A DNA stretch of 39,784 bases, taken from the NCBI RefSeq assembly GCF_007625055.1, contig NZ_VMQS01000017.1, positions 1 to 39,784 of the forward strand, given 5' to 3'. The stretch's first letter is position 1. Each line of letters begins with the position of its first letter. A program made the translations under genes and the position numbers. Below, one piece after another: positions 16,837-25,481 of this stretch. The notes under the pieces are model-generated. The model had not been told where the DNA came from, made no database searches, and saw only the letters and a list, made by a program, of their open reading frames with translations. Origin of the DNA: Halomonas sp. Its GTDB lineage: Bacteria > Pseudomonadota > Gammaproteobacteria > Pseudomonadales > Halomonadaceae.

Positions 16837-17448
16837 ATGCTGTTAAATACCTGGCTGCTCTATCTGGTGGCCTGTATCGGTTTGTCACTCTCGCCGGGGC
16901 CAAACAGCCTGCTGGCCCTGACTCATGGGGCACTCCACGGCAGCCGTAAAACCCTGTTTACCATTGCCGGGGGGGCCACCGGGTTTTTCCTGGTGATTGC
17001 CCTGTGCCTGTTCGGCATCGGGGCCTTGGTCAAATCCTCGATCCTCTGGCTGACGGTGCTCAAGTGGATCGGCGGGGCTTACCTGGTCTGGCTGGGGATT
17101 CAGGTCTGGCGTTCACCGCCGATCAGCGGCGATCTGGCCGTCAATACGCACCTGACCAACGGCTGGCAGCTCTATCGCCAAGGCGCGCTTTCTTCCATTA
17201 CCAACCCCAAGGTGCTGCTTTTTTTCAGCGCTTTTCTGCCCCAGTTTATTGATCCGCAGCGCAGCCTGGTGGTGCAATTCTTTATCCTGGCGAGCACCTT
17301 TGTGGCGATTGAATGCCTGGTGGAAGGCCTGCTGGCCAACATGGCCAACCGCATTCGCCACTGGCTGAAGAAGGTTGGCCGCGGTTTCAATCGTACCTGC
17401 GGCGGGGTGTTTATGGTCATCGGTGCAGCTTTGCCGCTTAGAGGGTAA
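16837..17448 (+). CDS. LysE/RhtB family amino-acid exporter
   Basis: This is a 203-residue inner-membrane protein with about six helices and the LysE-family opening SLSPGPNSLLALTHGALHGSR (residues about 17-37), followed by helix 2 and a short amphipathic section. Family members export lysine, homoserine, threonine or leucine; the substrate is not readable here. It starts 25 bp after the thioredoxin gene with AAGG seven bases before the ATG, so it may be co-transcribed with the oxidase genes, though a functional link is not obvious. The following 204 bp (17449-17652), between convergent genes, hold no gene and no clear terminator. Confidence 0.87.
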   Translation: MLLNTWLLYLVACIGLSLSPGPNSLLALTHGALHGSRKTLFTIAGGATGFFLVIALCLFGIGALVKSSILWLTVLKWIGGAYLVWLGIQVWRSPPISGDLAVNTHLTNGWQLYRQGALSSITNPKVLLFFSAFLPQFIDPQRSLVVQFFILASTFVAIECLVEGLLANMANRIRHWLKKVGRGFNRTCGGVFMVIGAALPLRG

Positions 17449-17652
17449 GAAGCAGCCGGGCCTGGATGTGGGTATCCCGCACAGCAAACGTATGATTGTC
17501 ATGCCGTTCACCACCACGGCAGTCCCTCAACAGAAATCAGCCAGGAGCTGATCGATCACCTCCGTATCCGTCAGCGTCAGAGAGGCTGGTGAAGCAAGTG
17601 CCGTGGTCGTTGCCTAACGTTGCGAGTGGGTATATCAGATGCCCGCAGGCTG

Positions 17653-17883
17653 CTACCCCAGGGTGATGTTGATCACCACCAGCATCATCAAGGCGCCGAC
17701 GGCAGGCCAGGGGCTGCGCAGTACCACACCGAACAGGGTCAAGGGAATAAGCACTGTCAGGCCTGCCATCAGGTGGGGGAATTCGGCCAGGCCGCTTTCG
17801 GACATGCTGTAAAGATAGATAAGCCCCAGCAGGCCAAGCAGCAGCGAGAACCAGACGCGGGGGTCACGTAGACGTGATGGCAT
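17653..17883 (-). CDS. Small hydrophobic membrane protein, unknown function
   Basis: This 76-residue protein opens with a basic segment (MPSRLRDPR) and has two to three membrane helices (about 10-27, 37-55, 60-75). AAGG stands nine bases before the ATG. It lies 75 bp downstream of the ABC transporter gene on the same strand and may be its operon partner. I do not recognise the family; length, hydrophobicity and codon use support a real gene. Confidence 0.6.
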   Translation of the reverse strand: MPSRLRDPRVWFSLLLGLLGLIYLYSMSESGLAEFPHLMAGLTVLIPLTLFGVVLRSPWPAVGALMMLVVINITLG

Positions 17884-17958
17884 GGCAGTTAACCTTCTGA
17901 TGCGTTGAGTTTTTCACAGTCTTGCTGTGTTTGAGCGCTGATGATCAAAAGACAGGGT

Positions 17959-19740
17959 TCAGTGGGTTCGTTCAACAGGCGCTTTAGCGCCAAACTGCAG
18001 AGCGGCCAGGTGGCGGTACAGATCGCTACTCTGGATAAGTTCGCTATGGGTGCCTGATGCTACCAGTTGGCCGTCCTTGAGCACCAGCAGGCGGTCAGCG
18101 TTCACCACGGTGGCCAGGCGGTGAGCAATCACGATACTGGTGCGCCCCTGCATCAGACGGTCCAGGGCTTGCTGTACCAAGCGTTCACTTTCGGCATCCA
18201 GGGCGCTGGTGGCTTCATCCAGCAGCAGTACGGCCGGGTCCTTGAGCAAGGCACGGGCAATTGCCAGGCGCTGGCGCTGGCCGCCGGAGAGCTGCACACC
18301 GCCTGGGCCAAGCGGGGTATCAAAGCCATTGGGCAGGGCATCAATAAACGCCAGCGCGCTGGCATCCCTAGCGGCGCAGCGCAGCCTGTCGAGATCGGCT
18401 TGGGGGTCGCCATAGCGCAGGTTATCTGCCACCGAGCCGCTGAACAACACCGGTTCCTGAGCCACCAGCCCCATGGTGGCGCGTAGCTGGGTGAGGTCGA
18501 GTTTACGGATATCCATGCCGTCTAGCAGCACACAGCCTTGTGCCGGGTCGTAAAAGCGCAACAGCAACCCTAGCAAGGTACTTTTACCCGCCCCGGAGGG
18601 GCCTACCACAGCCACCTGTTCACCGGCCTGAATATTAATATCGATGCCATTCAACGCCGCAAGCGTGCGCCCTGGATAGGTAAAGTGAATGTCGCTGAGG
18701 GTGAGAGTGCCCTGGGCGGGCTGCTTCAGGGTGGCGGGCGCCATGGGCGCCTGGATGCCGGGTTGGGTATCCAGCAGTTCCAGCAGCCGCTCCGCAGCAC
18801 CGGCGGCGCGTTGCACATCACCGGCGACTTCCGCCAGGGTAGCGACTGCCCCGGCGGCGAGTATGGCGTAGAAGATAAACGCTGACAGCTCGCCGGGGCT
18901 CAAGGTGCCCGCCAGCACCGCCTGCCCACCTTGCCACAGCATCAGGCCTACGGCGCTGAAGATCACCAGTAAGGCGATGCCGGTGAGCCAGGCGCGCTGG
19001 CGAGTGCGTGCCACGGCAGAGCCAAACGCCTGCTCGACGCGCTGACGATAGTGGTGTCTGTCCTGAGCCTCATGGGAAAAGGCCTGAAGGGTCTGAATGC
19101 CACGCAGCGCTTCTTCGGCATAGCGGCCAAGCTCCGCCACTCTGTCCTGACTGGTACGTGACAACCGACGTACCCGGCGCCCGTACCAGACAATTGGCAA
19201 CAGGGTAGTGGGGATGCCAATCAGCACCATGGCCGAAAGCCACGGCTGGGTAATTAGCATCAACACAACAGCGCCTATCAGCATGACCAGATTACGCAGC
19301 GCCATGGAAATGGAAGAACCAAACAGGCTTTGTAGCACGCTGGTATCGGCGGTCAGCCGCGAGGCAATATCTCCGGCTGAGCGTCCTTCACTGGCGCTTT
19401 CAAAAAAACTGGGCTCCAGGCTCAGCAGGTGATCGAAGACCTGCTGGCGCAGATCAGCGGCCAGGCGTTCGCCAATCCAGCTGACCAGGTAGTAGCGCAG
19501 TGCCGATGCCATAGCCAGCACACTGACCACCCCCAGCATCAGGCCCAGGGTCTTGCCCAGCGCCTGGGCATCATCGGCGAGAAAGCCGTTATCAATCAAA
19601 AGGCGTAGGCCATTGCCAAGTGCCAGTACGCTGCCAGCGGCCAGCAGCAAGGCCATACCCGCCAGGGCGAGGCGTAGCCGATAAGGGCGCAGCAGGCTGA
19701 CCAGTCTGAACAGTACTCGATGGTTCGGGCGTTGACTCAT
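17959..19740 (-). CDS. MsbA/LmrA-type ABC exporter (fused membrane and ATPase domains)
   Basis: This is a 593-residue half-transporter. Residues about 15-310 form six membrane helices of the type I exporter fold. The ATPase domain follows with Walker A GPSGAGKS (380-387), Q-loop Gln428, signature LSGGQ (484-488) and Walker B LLLDEA (505-510) followed by the D-loop SALD. It would work as a homodimer that exports a lipid, drug or other hydrophobic compound. Sequence resembles MsbA and the proteobacterial ABCB-like exporters, but the lipid A kinase gene lpxK that often follows msbA is absent, so it is not named msbA. It is divergent from the RND efflux pair, with 120 bp between them. Confidence 0.9.
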   Translation of the reverse strand: MSQRPNHRVLFRLVSLLRPYRLRLALAGMALLLAAGSVLALGNGLRLLIDNGFLADDAQALGKTLGLMLGVVSVLAMASALRYYLVSWIGERLAADLRQQVFDHLLSLEPSFFESASEGRSAGDIASRLTADTSVLQSLFGSSISMALRNLVMLIGAVVLMLITQPWLSAMVLIGIPTTLLPIVWYGRRVRRLSRTSQDRVAELGRYAEEALRGIQTLQAFSHEAQDRHHYRQRVEQAFGSAVARTRQRAWLTGIALLVIFSAVGLMLWQGGQAVLAGTLSPGELSAFIFYAILAAGAVATLAEVAGDVQRAAGAAERLLELLDTQPGIQAPMAPATLKQPAQGTLTLSDIHFTYPGRTLAALNGIDINIQAGEQVAVVGPSGAGKSTLLGLLLRFYDPAQGCVLLDGMDIRKLDLTQLRATMGLVAQEPVLFSGSVADNLRYGDPQADLDRLRCAARDASALAFIDALPNGFDTPLGPGGVQLSGGQRQRLAIARALLKDPAVLLLDEATSALDAESERLVQQALDRLMQGRTSIVIAHRLATVVNADRLLVLKDGQLVASGTHSELIQSSDLYRHLAALQFGAKAPVERTH

Positions 19741-19860
19741 TAGGCTGCCTTTTGTGCTGCGCGGGTGTGTCGCAGCCTGTATTGTACAACCTTTAACAGT
19801 GGTACAGGCCTTCAGTGCGACAATGCGTTATGATGGCGTCGATTTATTCTATACACAGAT

Positions 19861-21111
19861 ATGTTTATGCTTAAGCGTTTAATTCCCGTGATTATTCTTG
19901 CCCTTGGGGTGGGCGGTTTTATGGCGCTGCGTCTGACGCGACCCGAGCCGGTTCCGGTGGAAGCGCAGGAGCGGACCTGGCCAGTTGAGGCGATAGAGGT
20001 CGCGCAGAGCGAGCATGTGCCGATGCTGCCACTTTACGGTGAGGTGGTGGCACCTGAGATGGTCAATCTGGTGGCGCCCATTGCGGCCCGCGTGACGGCC
20101 CGTCCGGTCAGCGATGGCCAGCGGGTGGCTGAGGGCGAATTGCTGGTGGCGCTGGATGACGAGGATCTTCTATCACCGGTGCGCCAGGCCGAGGCCGAGG
20201 TGGCCGACCTGGAAGCCCAGCTGGAAAATGAACGTATTCGCCACGAGAACAACCAGCGGCTATTAACCCAGGAGCGCGATATTCTGGCCAGTGCCAACCG
20301 TCAGCTTGAACGTAGCCGCTCCTTGGCGGGGCGTAACCTGGCGTCCCAGGCGGATGTTGATTCTGCCCGCGATGCGGTGGCTCGCGCCCAACTCAATGTT
20401 CTAAGTCGTGAAAGTGCCATTGCCGAGTTTCCCTCGCGCCTGGCCAGCCTGGAGGCGCGTCTGTCACGTGCCCGGGTAGTAGAGGAAAACGCCCGCCGTG
20501 ATCTGGCCCGTGGCCGTGTAGAGGCCCCTTTTGATGGTCGGATCACCCGTGTCGATGTGGCCCCTGGTGATGATGTTGCCGCCCAGGCATCGCTCTTGTC
20601 ACTCTTTTCTCTGGATGGCCTGGAAGTGCGCGCGCGCCTTCCACGCCGTTTTCAGGTGGAGCTTGAGGCTGCCCTTGATGCAGGTACGCCACTGATAGCC
20701 GTGGGTGAAGACGGTCAGCGCTTCAGGCTGGAACGCCTGGCGGGAGAAAGTGACCCCATGGGTATCGAAGCCATTTTTGCACTGGAGGACGAGGCCAGCG
20801 GGCTGCGCCCAGGGGCCATGGTGACGCTGCAGCTGCAACGCCCGGCGGTGGAAGATGCCATGGCAGTGCCCTATGCCGCCCTGCATGGTGCAGACCTGAT
20901 TTACCGTATCAACGCTGATAATCGTCTTGAGCGTCAACAGGTTGAGCGCTTGGGCGAAGTTCGCCAGCGTGATGGTGGGCGCTGGCTGCTGGTTCGCGCT
21001 GAGGCGTTGAATGACGGCGAGCGTATCATGTCGACCCATCTGCCCAATGCGGTGCAGGGTCTGCGCGTGGAGGTGACTGACGGGCCAGCAGAAACAGGGC
21101 AGGATTCATGA
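19861..21111 (+). CDS. RND efflux periplasmic adaptor (membrane fusion protein)
   Basis: This is a 416-residue HlyD/AcrA-type adaptor. An N-terminal membrane anchor (about 5-24) is followed by the first lipoyl half with VAPIAARVTARPVSDGQRVAEGELLVALDD (about 72-101, key residues cited in part), a helical hairpin of heptads (about 105-195), the second lipoyl half near VEAPFDGRITRVDVAPGD (about 220-238), and a beta-barrel/membrane-proximal domain. It links the inner-membrane pump to an outer-membrane channel. The start is uncertain between ATG at 19861 and 19867; neither has a strong site. The gene overlaps the pump gene by ATGA. Confidence 0.88.
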   Translation: MFMLKRLIPVIILALGVGGFMALRLTRPEPVPVEAQERTWPVEAIEVAQSEHVPMLPLYGEVVAPEMVNLVAPIAARVTARPVSDGQRVAEGELLVALDDEDLLSPVRQAEAEVADLEAQLENERIRHENNQRLLTQERDILASANRQLERSRSLAGRNLASQADVDSARDAVARAQLNVLSRESAIAEFPSRLASLEARLSRARVVEENARRDLARGRVEAPFDGRITRVDVAPGDDVAAQASLLSLFSLDGLEVRARLPRRFQVELEAALDAGTPLIAVGEDGQRFRLERLAGESDPMGIEAIFALEDEASGLRPGAMVTLQLQRPAVEDAMAVPYAALHGADLIYRINADNRLERQQVERLGEVRQRDGGRWLLVRAEALNDGERIMSTHLPNAVQGLRVEVTDGPAETGQDS

Positions 21112-24100
21112 TGCAACGCGGTGGCCTGATCGGTTTTTTTGTCCACCACAGGGTGGCCGCCAACCTGATAATGCTGGTGATGCTGCTGGGCGGTGCGCTG
21201 GGTATTGCACGGATGAATATCCAGTTTTTCCCGACCTTCGCGCTGGATGTGGTCAGCGTAAGGGTGGTGTGGAGCGGTGCCTCTGCCGAAGATATTGAGC
21301 AGGGTATTACCAACCCTCTTGAGCAGCGCCTGCGCAGCCTGGATAGCCTCAAACGCATGACCTCTACGTCAGCCCAGGGGGTTTCCAACATCACCCTGGA
21401 GTTTGAGGAAGGCAGCGATCCTGTCCTGGTGCTGGATGATGTCCGCCAGCAAGTGGATAGCTTTACCAATCTGCCGGCGGAAGCCGAAACCCCGGAAGTG
21501 TCGCGTGTTGCCCGCTATGAGCCGGTAGCGCGCCTGTTGGTACATGGCAATATGGCGCCTCAGGAGTTGCGTCAGGTGACCCAGGGCCTTGAGGACGAAC
21601 TGCTGATGGCAGGGATTGACCGAATAGAAATCAATGGCCTGCCTGCCCAGCAAATCAGCATTGAAGTGCCTTCTGAACGCCTGCAGACACTGGGGCTCTC
21701 GCTTGAGGAAATAGCCTCTCGGGTGCAGGGCATGTCCCGGGATCTGCCCGCCGGTCTGCTTGGCCAGCAGGACAGCACACGCGAACTGCGCTCGCTGGAG
21801 CAGCGCCGCGACGCCCTGGGGTTTGAAGATCTGACGGTGATGAGCAGTGACCGCCTACAGCTGCGCCTTGGGGATATTGCCATCATTCATCAGGAGCCAC
21901 GCGAAGGAGAAGTGACCCTATCCTACGCCGGGGAACCCGCGGCAGAAATGATCCTCCAGCGCGCCGAAAGTGGCGATTCGCTGGAATCCGCCGAGCGTCT
22001 GGATGACTGGTTAAAACAGGCGCGCCCGACCTTGCCGCCTGGCGTCGAGCTTGAGGTGTTTGATGAATCCTGGCAGCTGATTGACGAGCGTATTTCACTG
22101 CTGCTGGTGAACGGTATGACCGGTTTGCTGCTGGTTATCGTCCTGCTGTATTTCTTTCTGCCTGCTCAGGTGGCGTTCTGGGTAGCCGTGGGGATTCCGA
22201 CTGCATTCATGGCATCTCTGGGTGTTTTCTGGCTGATTGGCGGTTCAATCAATATGCTGTCGCTGTTTGCGCTGATCATGGCGCTGGGGGTTATCGTCGA
22301 TGATGCCATTGTGGTGGGGGAAGATGCCGATGCCCATCATCGCATGGGGGAAGACCCCAAGTTGGCCTCTGCCGGCGCTGCACGACGTATGCTATGGCCG
22401 GTAGTCGCCTCCTCGCTGACCACGGTGGCCGCGTTTATGCCGCTATTGATGGTGGGTGGGGTGATCGGCAACATTCTGGGTGATATTCCGGTCATCATGA
22501 TATGCGTGCTGATTGCCTCCTTGATGGAATGCTTTATTGTCCTGCCTGCTCACCTGCGCAACGCCTTCTTGCCGAAAAAATCATCAGCAAAAAAGACAAC
22601 CCGTCGTTCAGCATTGAGTGTGGTGCGAATGCGAGAGGGCTTCGAGGTGCGTTTTGATGCGTTCCGCGAAGGGCCTTTCCGGCGCTTTTCGATGTTTACC
22701 CTGCGTCACCGTGGCGCCACAGTAGCGTCTGCACTGGCGGTGACTCTGGTCACTGCCGGGCTTCTGGTCGGTGGGCGCGTGGGCTTCAATTTTTTCCCAT
22801 CCCCCGAATCGAGCATTATCTACGCAAACGCCAGTTTTGTAGCCGGTACCGAGCGTTCCCGAATGGAAGGTTTCGTTGATCATCTGCAAACCACCCTGGA
22901 GCAGACCGATGAGTCAATGGGCGGTGGCCTGGTGCGCACGGCGGTCTCTCACTATGGCACCACCCAGTCGAGTGACGGGTCTGCCCGCAGCGGCGATGGG
23001 GTGGGCTCGGTGATGGTGGAAATGATCTCGCCGGATGCCCGCGACGTCCGCAATGCCGCCTTTATCGAAGCCTGGCGGGAGCGCATCCAGCGGCCCGCTG
23101 GCCTGGACAGCCTGAATATCAACGAGCGTGCAGCAGGCCCGCCGGGCAAGGATGTCAACGTGCGCCTGACCGGGGAAGACGCCGAAGGGTTGAAAGACGC
23201 AGCCGACCGTCTGGGCCAGGCGATGGCCGGGCTGCCCGGCGTATTGAGCACCGAGGATGACATGCCCTGGGGGCGTGAGCAGCTGATTTATCGGGTTAAC
23301 GCCTACGGCGAGGCGCTGGGGTTGACCACTGAAGACCTCGGCAGCCAGCTGCGTACCGCCTTTGATGGCCAGCTTGTGCAGACGCATCAGTCCGGCGCGG
23401 ATGAAATCGAAGTGCGTGTCCAGCTGCCCAGAGAGCAGCGCGAAAGCCTCTCGACCCTGTCGCAGTTGGCGGTCAACCTGGCCGATGGTCGACAGGTCCC
23501 GCTTGATCAGGTGGTGGAGTTCTCCCATCGCCAGGGCTTCGAGACCCTGCGCCACGCCGAAGGCCAACTGGCGGTCGAGGTTACGGCAGAAATCAACGGT
23601 GAGGTAACGTCAGCCGAGGACGTGCTTGATAGCCTTTCCGCTGAGCTGATCCCTCAGTTGGAGCGCGAGTATTTCCTGCAGGCCAGCTTTGAGGGGCGAG
23701 CCGCTGACCAGCGTGAAACCCTGGCGGATATGCGTACCGGTCTGGTGATCGGGCTGGGATTGATGTATGGCGTCCTGACCTGGGTGTTTGCATCCTGGAG
23801 CCTGCCCCTGATTGTCATGGCGATTATCCCTTTCTCACTGGTAGGGGCTTTGCTGGGCCACTGGGCCTTGGGTATCGATCTGACCATACTGTCGCTGTTT
23901 GGCCTGTTCGGGCTTTCCGGTATCGTGGTGAACAACGCTATCATCCTGGTAAGTTTCTACCGCCAGCAGCGCGGTAAGGGGCTGGACATTACCGCTGCGC
24001 TCAACGAGGCGGTAGTGCAGCGTGTCAGGGCGGTACTGCTGACCTCGCTGACCACCATTGGTGGCCTCTTGCCCCTGCTGTTTGAAACCTCGCTGCAGGC

Positions 24101-24236
24101 CCAGTTCCTGATCCCGATGGCCACCTCGATTGCCTTTGGACTGGGAGGCTCCACATTTCTGGTGCTGCTGGTGATTCCTGCCTTGTTGTCCTGGCTGGAA
24201 AACGCCCGCGACAGAATGCGGCCGCAAAAGGGTTGA
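21108..24236 (+). CDS. RND-family efflux pump permease (AcrB-like)
   Basis: This 1042-residue inner-membrane transporter has the RND layout: helix 1 (about 13-33), a large periplasmic loop with the porter/docking domains, helices 2-6, a second large loop, then helices 8-12. The proton-relay Asp pair in helix 4 is present in MALGVIVDDAIVVGEDA. The opening MNIQFFPTF...WSGASAEDIEQGI and the GxxG loops fit the acriflavin-resistance family, nearer to the divergent RND clade found with HlyD-type adaptors than to AcrB itself. Substrate is unknown. Translation is coupled to the adaptor gene. No outer-membrane factor gene is adjacent, so a TolC-like channel from elsewhere must serve. Confidence 0.9.
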   Translation: MMQRGGLIGFFVHHRVAANLIMLVMLLGGALGIARMNIQFFPTFALDVVSVRVVWSGASAEDIEQGITNPLEQRLRSLDSLKRMTSTSAQGVSNITLEFEEGSDPVLVLDDVRQQVDSFTNLPAEAETPEVSRVARYEPVARLLVHGNMAPQELRQVTQGLEDELLMAGIDRIEINGLPAQQISIEVPSERLQTLGLSLEEIASRVQGMSRDLPAGLLGQQDSTRELRSLEQRRDALGFEDLTVMSSDRLQLRLGDIAIIHQEPREGEVTLSYAGEPAAEMILQRAESGDSLESAERLDDWLKQARPTLPPGVELEVFDESWQLIDERISLLLVNGMTGLLLVIVLLYFFLPAQVAFWVAVGIPTAFMASLGVFWLIGGSINMLSLFALIMALGVIVDDAIVVGEDADAHHRMGEDPKLASAGAARRMLWPVVASSLTTVAAFMPLLMVGGVIGNILGDIPVIMICVLIASLMECFIVLPAHLRNAFLPKKSSAKKTTRRSALSVVRMREGFEVRFDAFREGPFRRFSMFTLRHRGATVASALAVTLVTAGLLVGGRVGFNFFPSPESSIIYANASFVAGTERSRMEGFVDHLQTTLEQTDESMGGGLVRTAVSHYGTTQSSDGSARSGDGVGSVMVEMISPDARDVRNAAFIEAWRERIQRPAGLDSLNINERAAGPPGKDVNVRLTGEDAEGLKDAADRLGQAMAGLPGVLSTEDDMPWGREQLIYRVNAYGEALGLTTEDLGSQLRTAFDGQLVQTHQSGADEIEVRVQLPREQRESLSTLSQLAVNLADGRQVPLDQVVEFSHRQGFETLRHAEGQLAVEVTAEINGEVTSAEDVLDSLSAELIPQLEREYFLQASFEGRAADQRETLADMRTGLVIGLGLMYGVLTWVFASWSLPLIVMAIIPFSLVGALLGHWALGIDLTILSLFGLFGLSGIVVNNAIILVSFYRQQRGKGLDITAALNEAVVQRVRAVLLTSLTTIGGLLPLLFETSLQAQFLIPMATSIAFGLGGSTFLVLLVIPALLSWLENARDRMRPQKG

Positions 24237-24265
24237 AACGCCTGATTGCTATCAAGCGACTATTA

Positions 24266-24320
24266 ATTCACGATTCACGATTCACGATTCACGATTCACG
24301 ATTCACGATTCACGATTCAC
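24266..24320. repeat. 7-bp tandem repeat (ATTCACG), 7 full units plus 6 bases
   Basis: The unit ATTCACG repeats without error seven times from 24266 to 24314, and a partial unit of six bases follows to 24320. It lies 29 bp after the RND gene stop and 13 bp before the small Cys-rich gene. Perfect short repeats of this kind often vary in copy number by slipped-strand mispairing. Confidence 0.97.
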
Positions 24321-24333
24321 AAAAGAGACCGCC

Positions 24334-24456
24334 ATGACGACGCCCACGACACCCAACACCACCCAGCCGACCCGCCTGCCATGCCGGGGTTGCACCGCTG
24401 ACTGCAAGAACTTTGCTACCTGTGGCGGGCGCCCCTGGCGAATGCCGGCGCGTTGA
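24334..24456 (+). CDS. Cys-rich 40-residue microprotein
   Basis: The ATG at 24334 has AAAAGAGA upstream and opens a 40-residue frame ending at TGA 24454-24456. Residues 1-15 are Thr/Pro-rich; residues 17-30 carry four cysteines spaced C-x2-C-x3-C-x5-C (CRGCTADCKNFATC), followed by GGRPWRMPAR. Four cysteines in so short a span suggest zinc or an iron-sulfur ligand set. It is too small for most gene finders. It sits 33 bp before the lipoprotein gene and directly after a heptanucleotide repeat. I do not recognise a named family. Confidence 0.55.
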   Translation: MTTPTTPNTTQPTRLPCRGCTADCKNFATCGGRPWRMPAR

Positions 24457-24489
24457 CAGCTGTCAAACTGATCGGATGCGAGGTATTCC

Positions 24490-24849
24490 ATGCAGATAAG
24501 ACCCACCGCTGGCCTTGCCGTATTGGCCACCTGGCTCGCGATCGTACTGTCGCTGGCGGGGTGCGGTAGCGATGCTGATCAGCCGAGGGAAACCACGCTG
24601 GCTGTACTGGTCGCCAACAGCAGTGCCCATGACCAGCAAAACGTGGTCACGTCGGGTCGAGTACGTTCGTTTGATGAGCCCCTGCATTACTGGATCGAAG
24701 ATATTGATCTCAACCGGGTAGAAATCAAACCGCACGAACTGATTGCTCCGCACCAGGGCAAGAACGTCGAAGTTGAAGGCCACTTCAGCTTCTCCCGTGA
24801 GACAGGTCGTCTGCTGCAGGTGGAAAGTGTGAACCCGGTTGATCCGTGA
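24490..24849 (+). CDS. Small lipoprotein with OB-fold-like domain, unknown function
   Basis: This 119-residue protein has a lipoprotein signal ending in the lipobox LAGC (Cys25), so it should be lipid-anchored in the envelope. After a short spacer, residues about 35-115 form beta strands (NVVTSGRVRSF, LHYWIEDIDLNRVEIKP, KNVEVEGHFSFS) like an OB-type fold seen in several periplasmic proteins. Its stop overlaps the GTG start of the next gene (GTGA), so the three genes from here to 26968 are likely one translational unit. No function is assigned. Confidence 0.75.
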   Translation: MQIRPTAGLAVLATWLAIVLSLAGCGSDADQPRETTLAVLVANSSAHDQQNVVTSGRVRSFDEPLHYWIEDIDLNRVEIKPHELIAPHQGKNVEVEGHFSFSRETGRLLQVESVNPVDP

Positions 24850-25481
24850 GCGACCTTCCTGGCGACCCGCTTCAGAGTTCTGCACCTGGTGCGGCAGCTC
24901 AAGATATTGATGAAATGGCAGAATCGCTGATGACCGAGCAGGTAAATCCCGTCCTTGAACCAGACCGTTTTACGCCTCTTCAGGAAGCGGATTTTCAACC
25001 GGTAGATCCCGCTTACCTGAAGCAATTGCGGTTAACTCTGTTGCCCGTCCTGCTGCTGGCAGCACCTCTGGGGTGGCAGCTTTACCAACTACCACTGACC
25101 CTGCCCTGGGTCACCGGACTGGCCCTGTTGGTTCCCGGCGTTGTCATCATCCTGCTGGCCCTGTTCTGGGCGCCCAGGCGCTACCGGTTAACCGGTTATT
25201 GCCTGCGACAACATGACCTGCATTTGCGCACCGGGGCGCTGTGGCGGCGCACTACCTCGGTCACTCTGAACCGCATCCAGCATCTGGAAGTCAGCCAGGG
25301 GCCACTGGAGCGCTTGTTAGGCATTGCTCGCCTGCTGATCTACACCGCCGGCGGCAGTGGCCAGGACCTGGCCATTCCAGGCTTGGCAAAGGTGCGTGCC
25401 GATCAGCTTCGTTTGTATGTGCTGCAGCAATTGGGTGAGCCTGACGTAGGGGAGCGGGAGGCATCGGAGGGCGACGCATGA
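24846..25481 (+). CDS. Bacterial PH domain (bPH2) membrane protein, YdbS-like
   Basis: This 211-residue protein starts at GTG, inside the stop of the lipoprotein gene. Residues 1-60 are an extended cytoplasmic tail that is longer than in typical YdbS. Two membrane helices follow at about 62-80 and 87-107. Then comes one bPH2 (DUF304) domain with RRYRLTGYCLRQHDLHLRTGALWRR and the conserved RIQHLEVSQGPLERLLGIARL core. YdbS and YdbT pairs are known in many bacteria; in Bacillus they counter the bacteriocin-like activity of amylocyclicin. It overlaps the YdbT-like gene by ATGA. Confidence 0.85.
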   Translation: MSDLPGDPLQSSAPGAAAQDIDEMAESLMTEQVNPVLEPDRFTPLQEADFQPVDPAYLKQLRLTLLPVLLLAAPLGWQLYQLPLTLPWVTGLALLVPGVVIILLALFWAPRRYRLTGYCLRQHDLHLRTGALWRRTTSVTLNRIQHLEVSQGPLERLLGIARLLIYTAGGSGQDLAIPGLAKVRADQLRLYVLQQLGEPDVGEREASEGDA

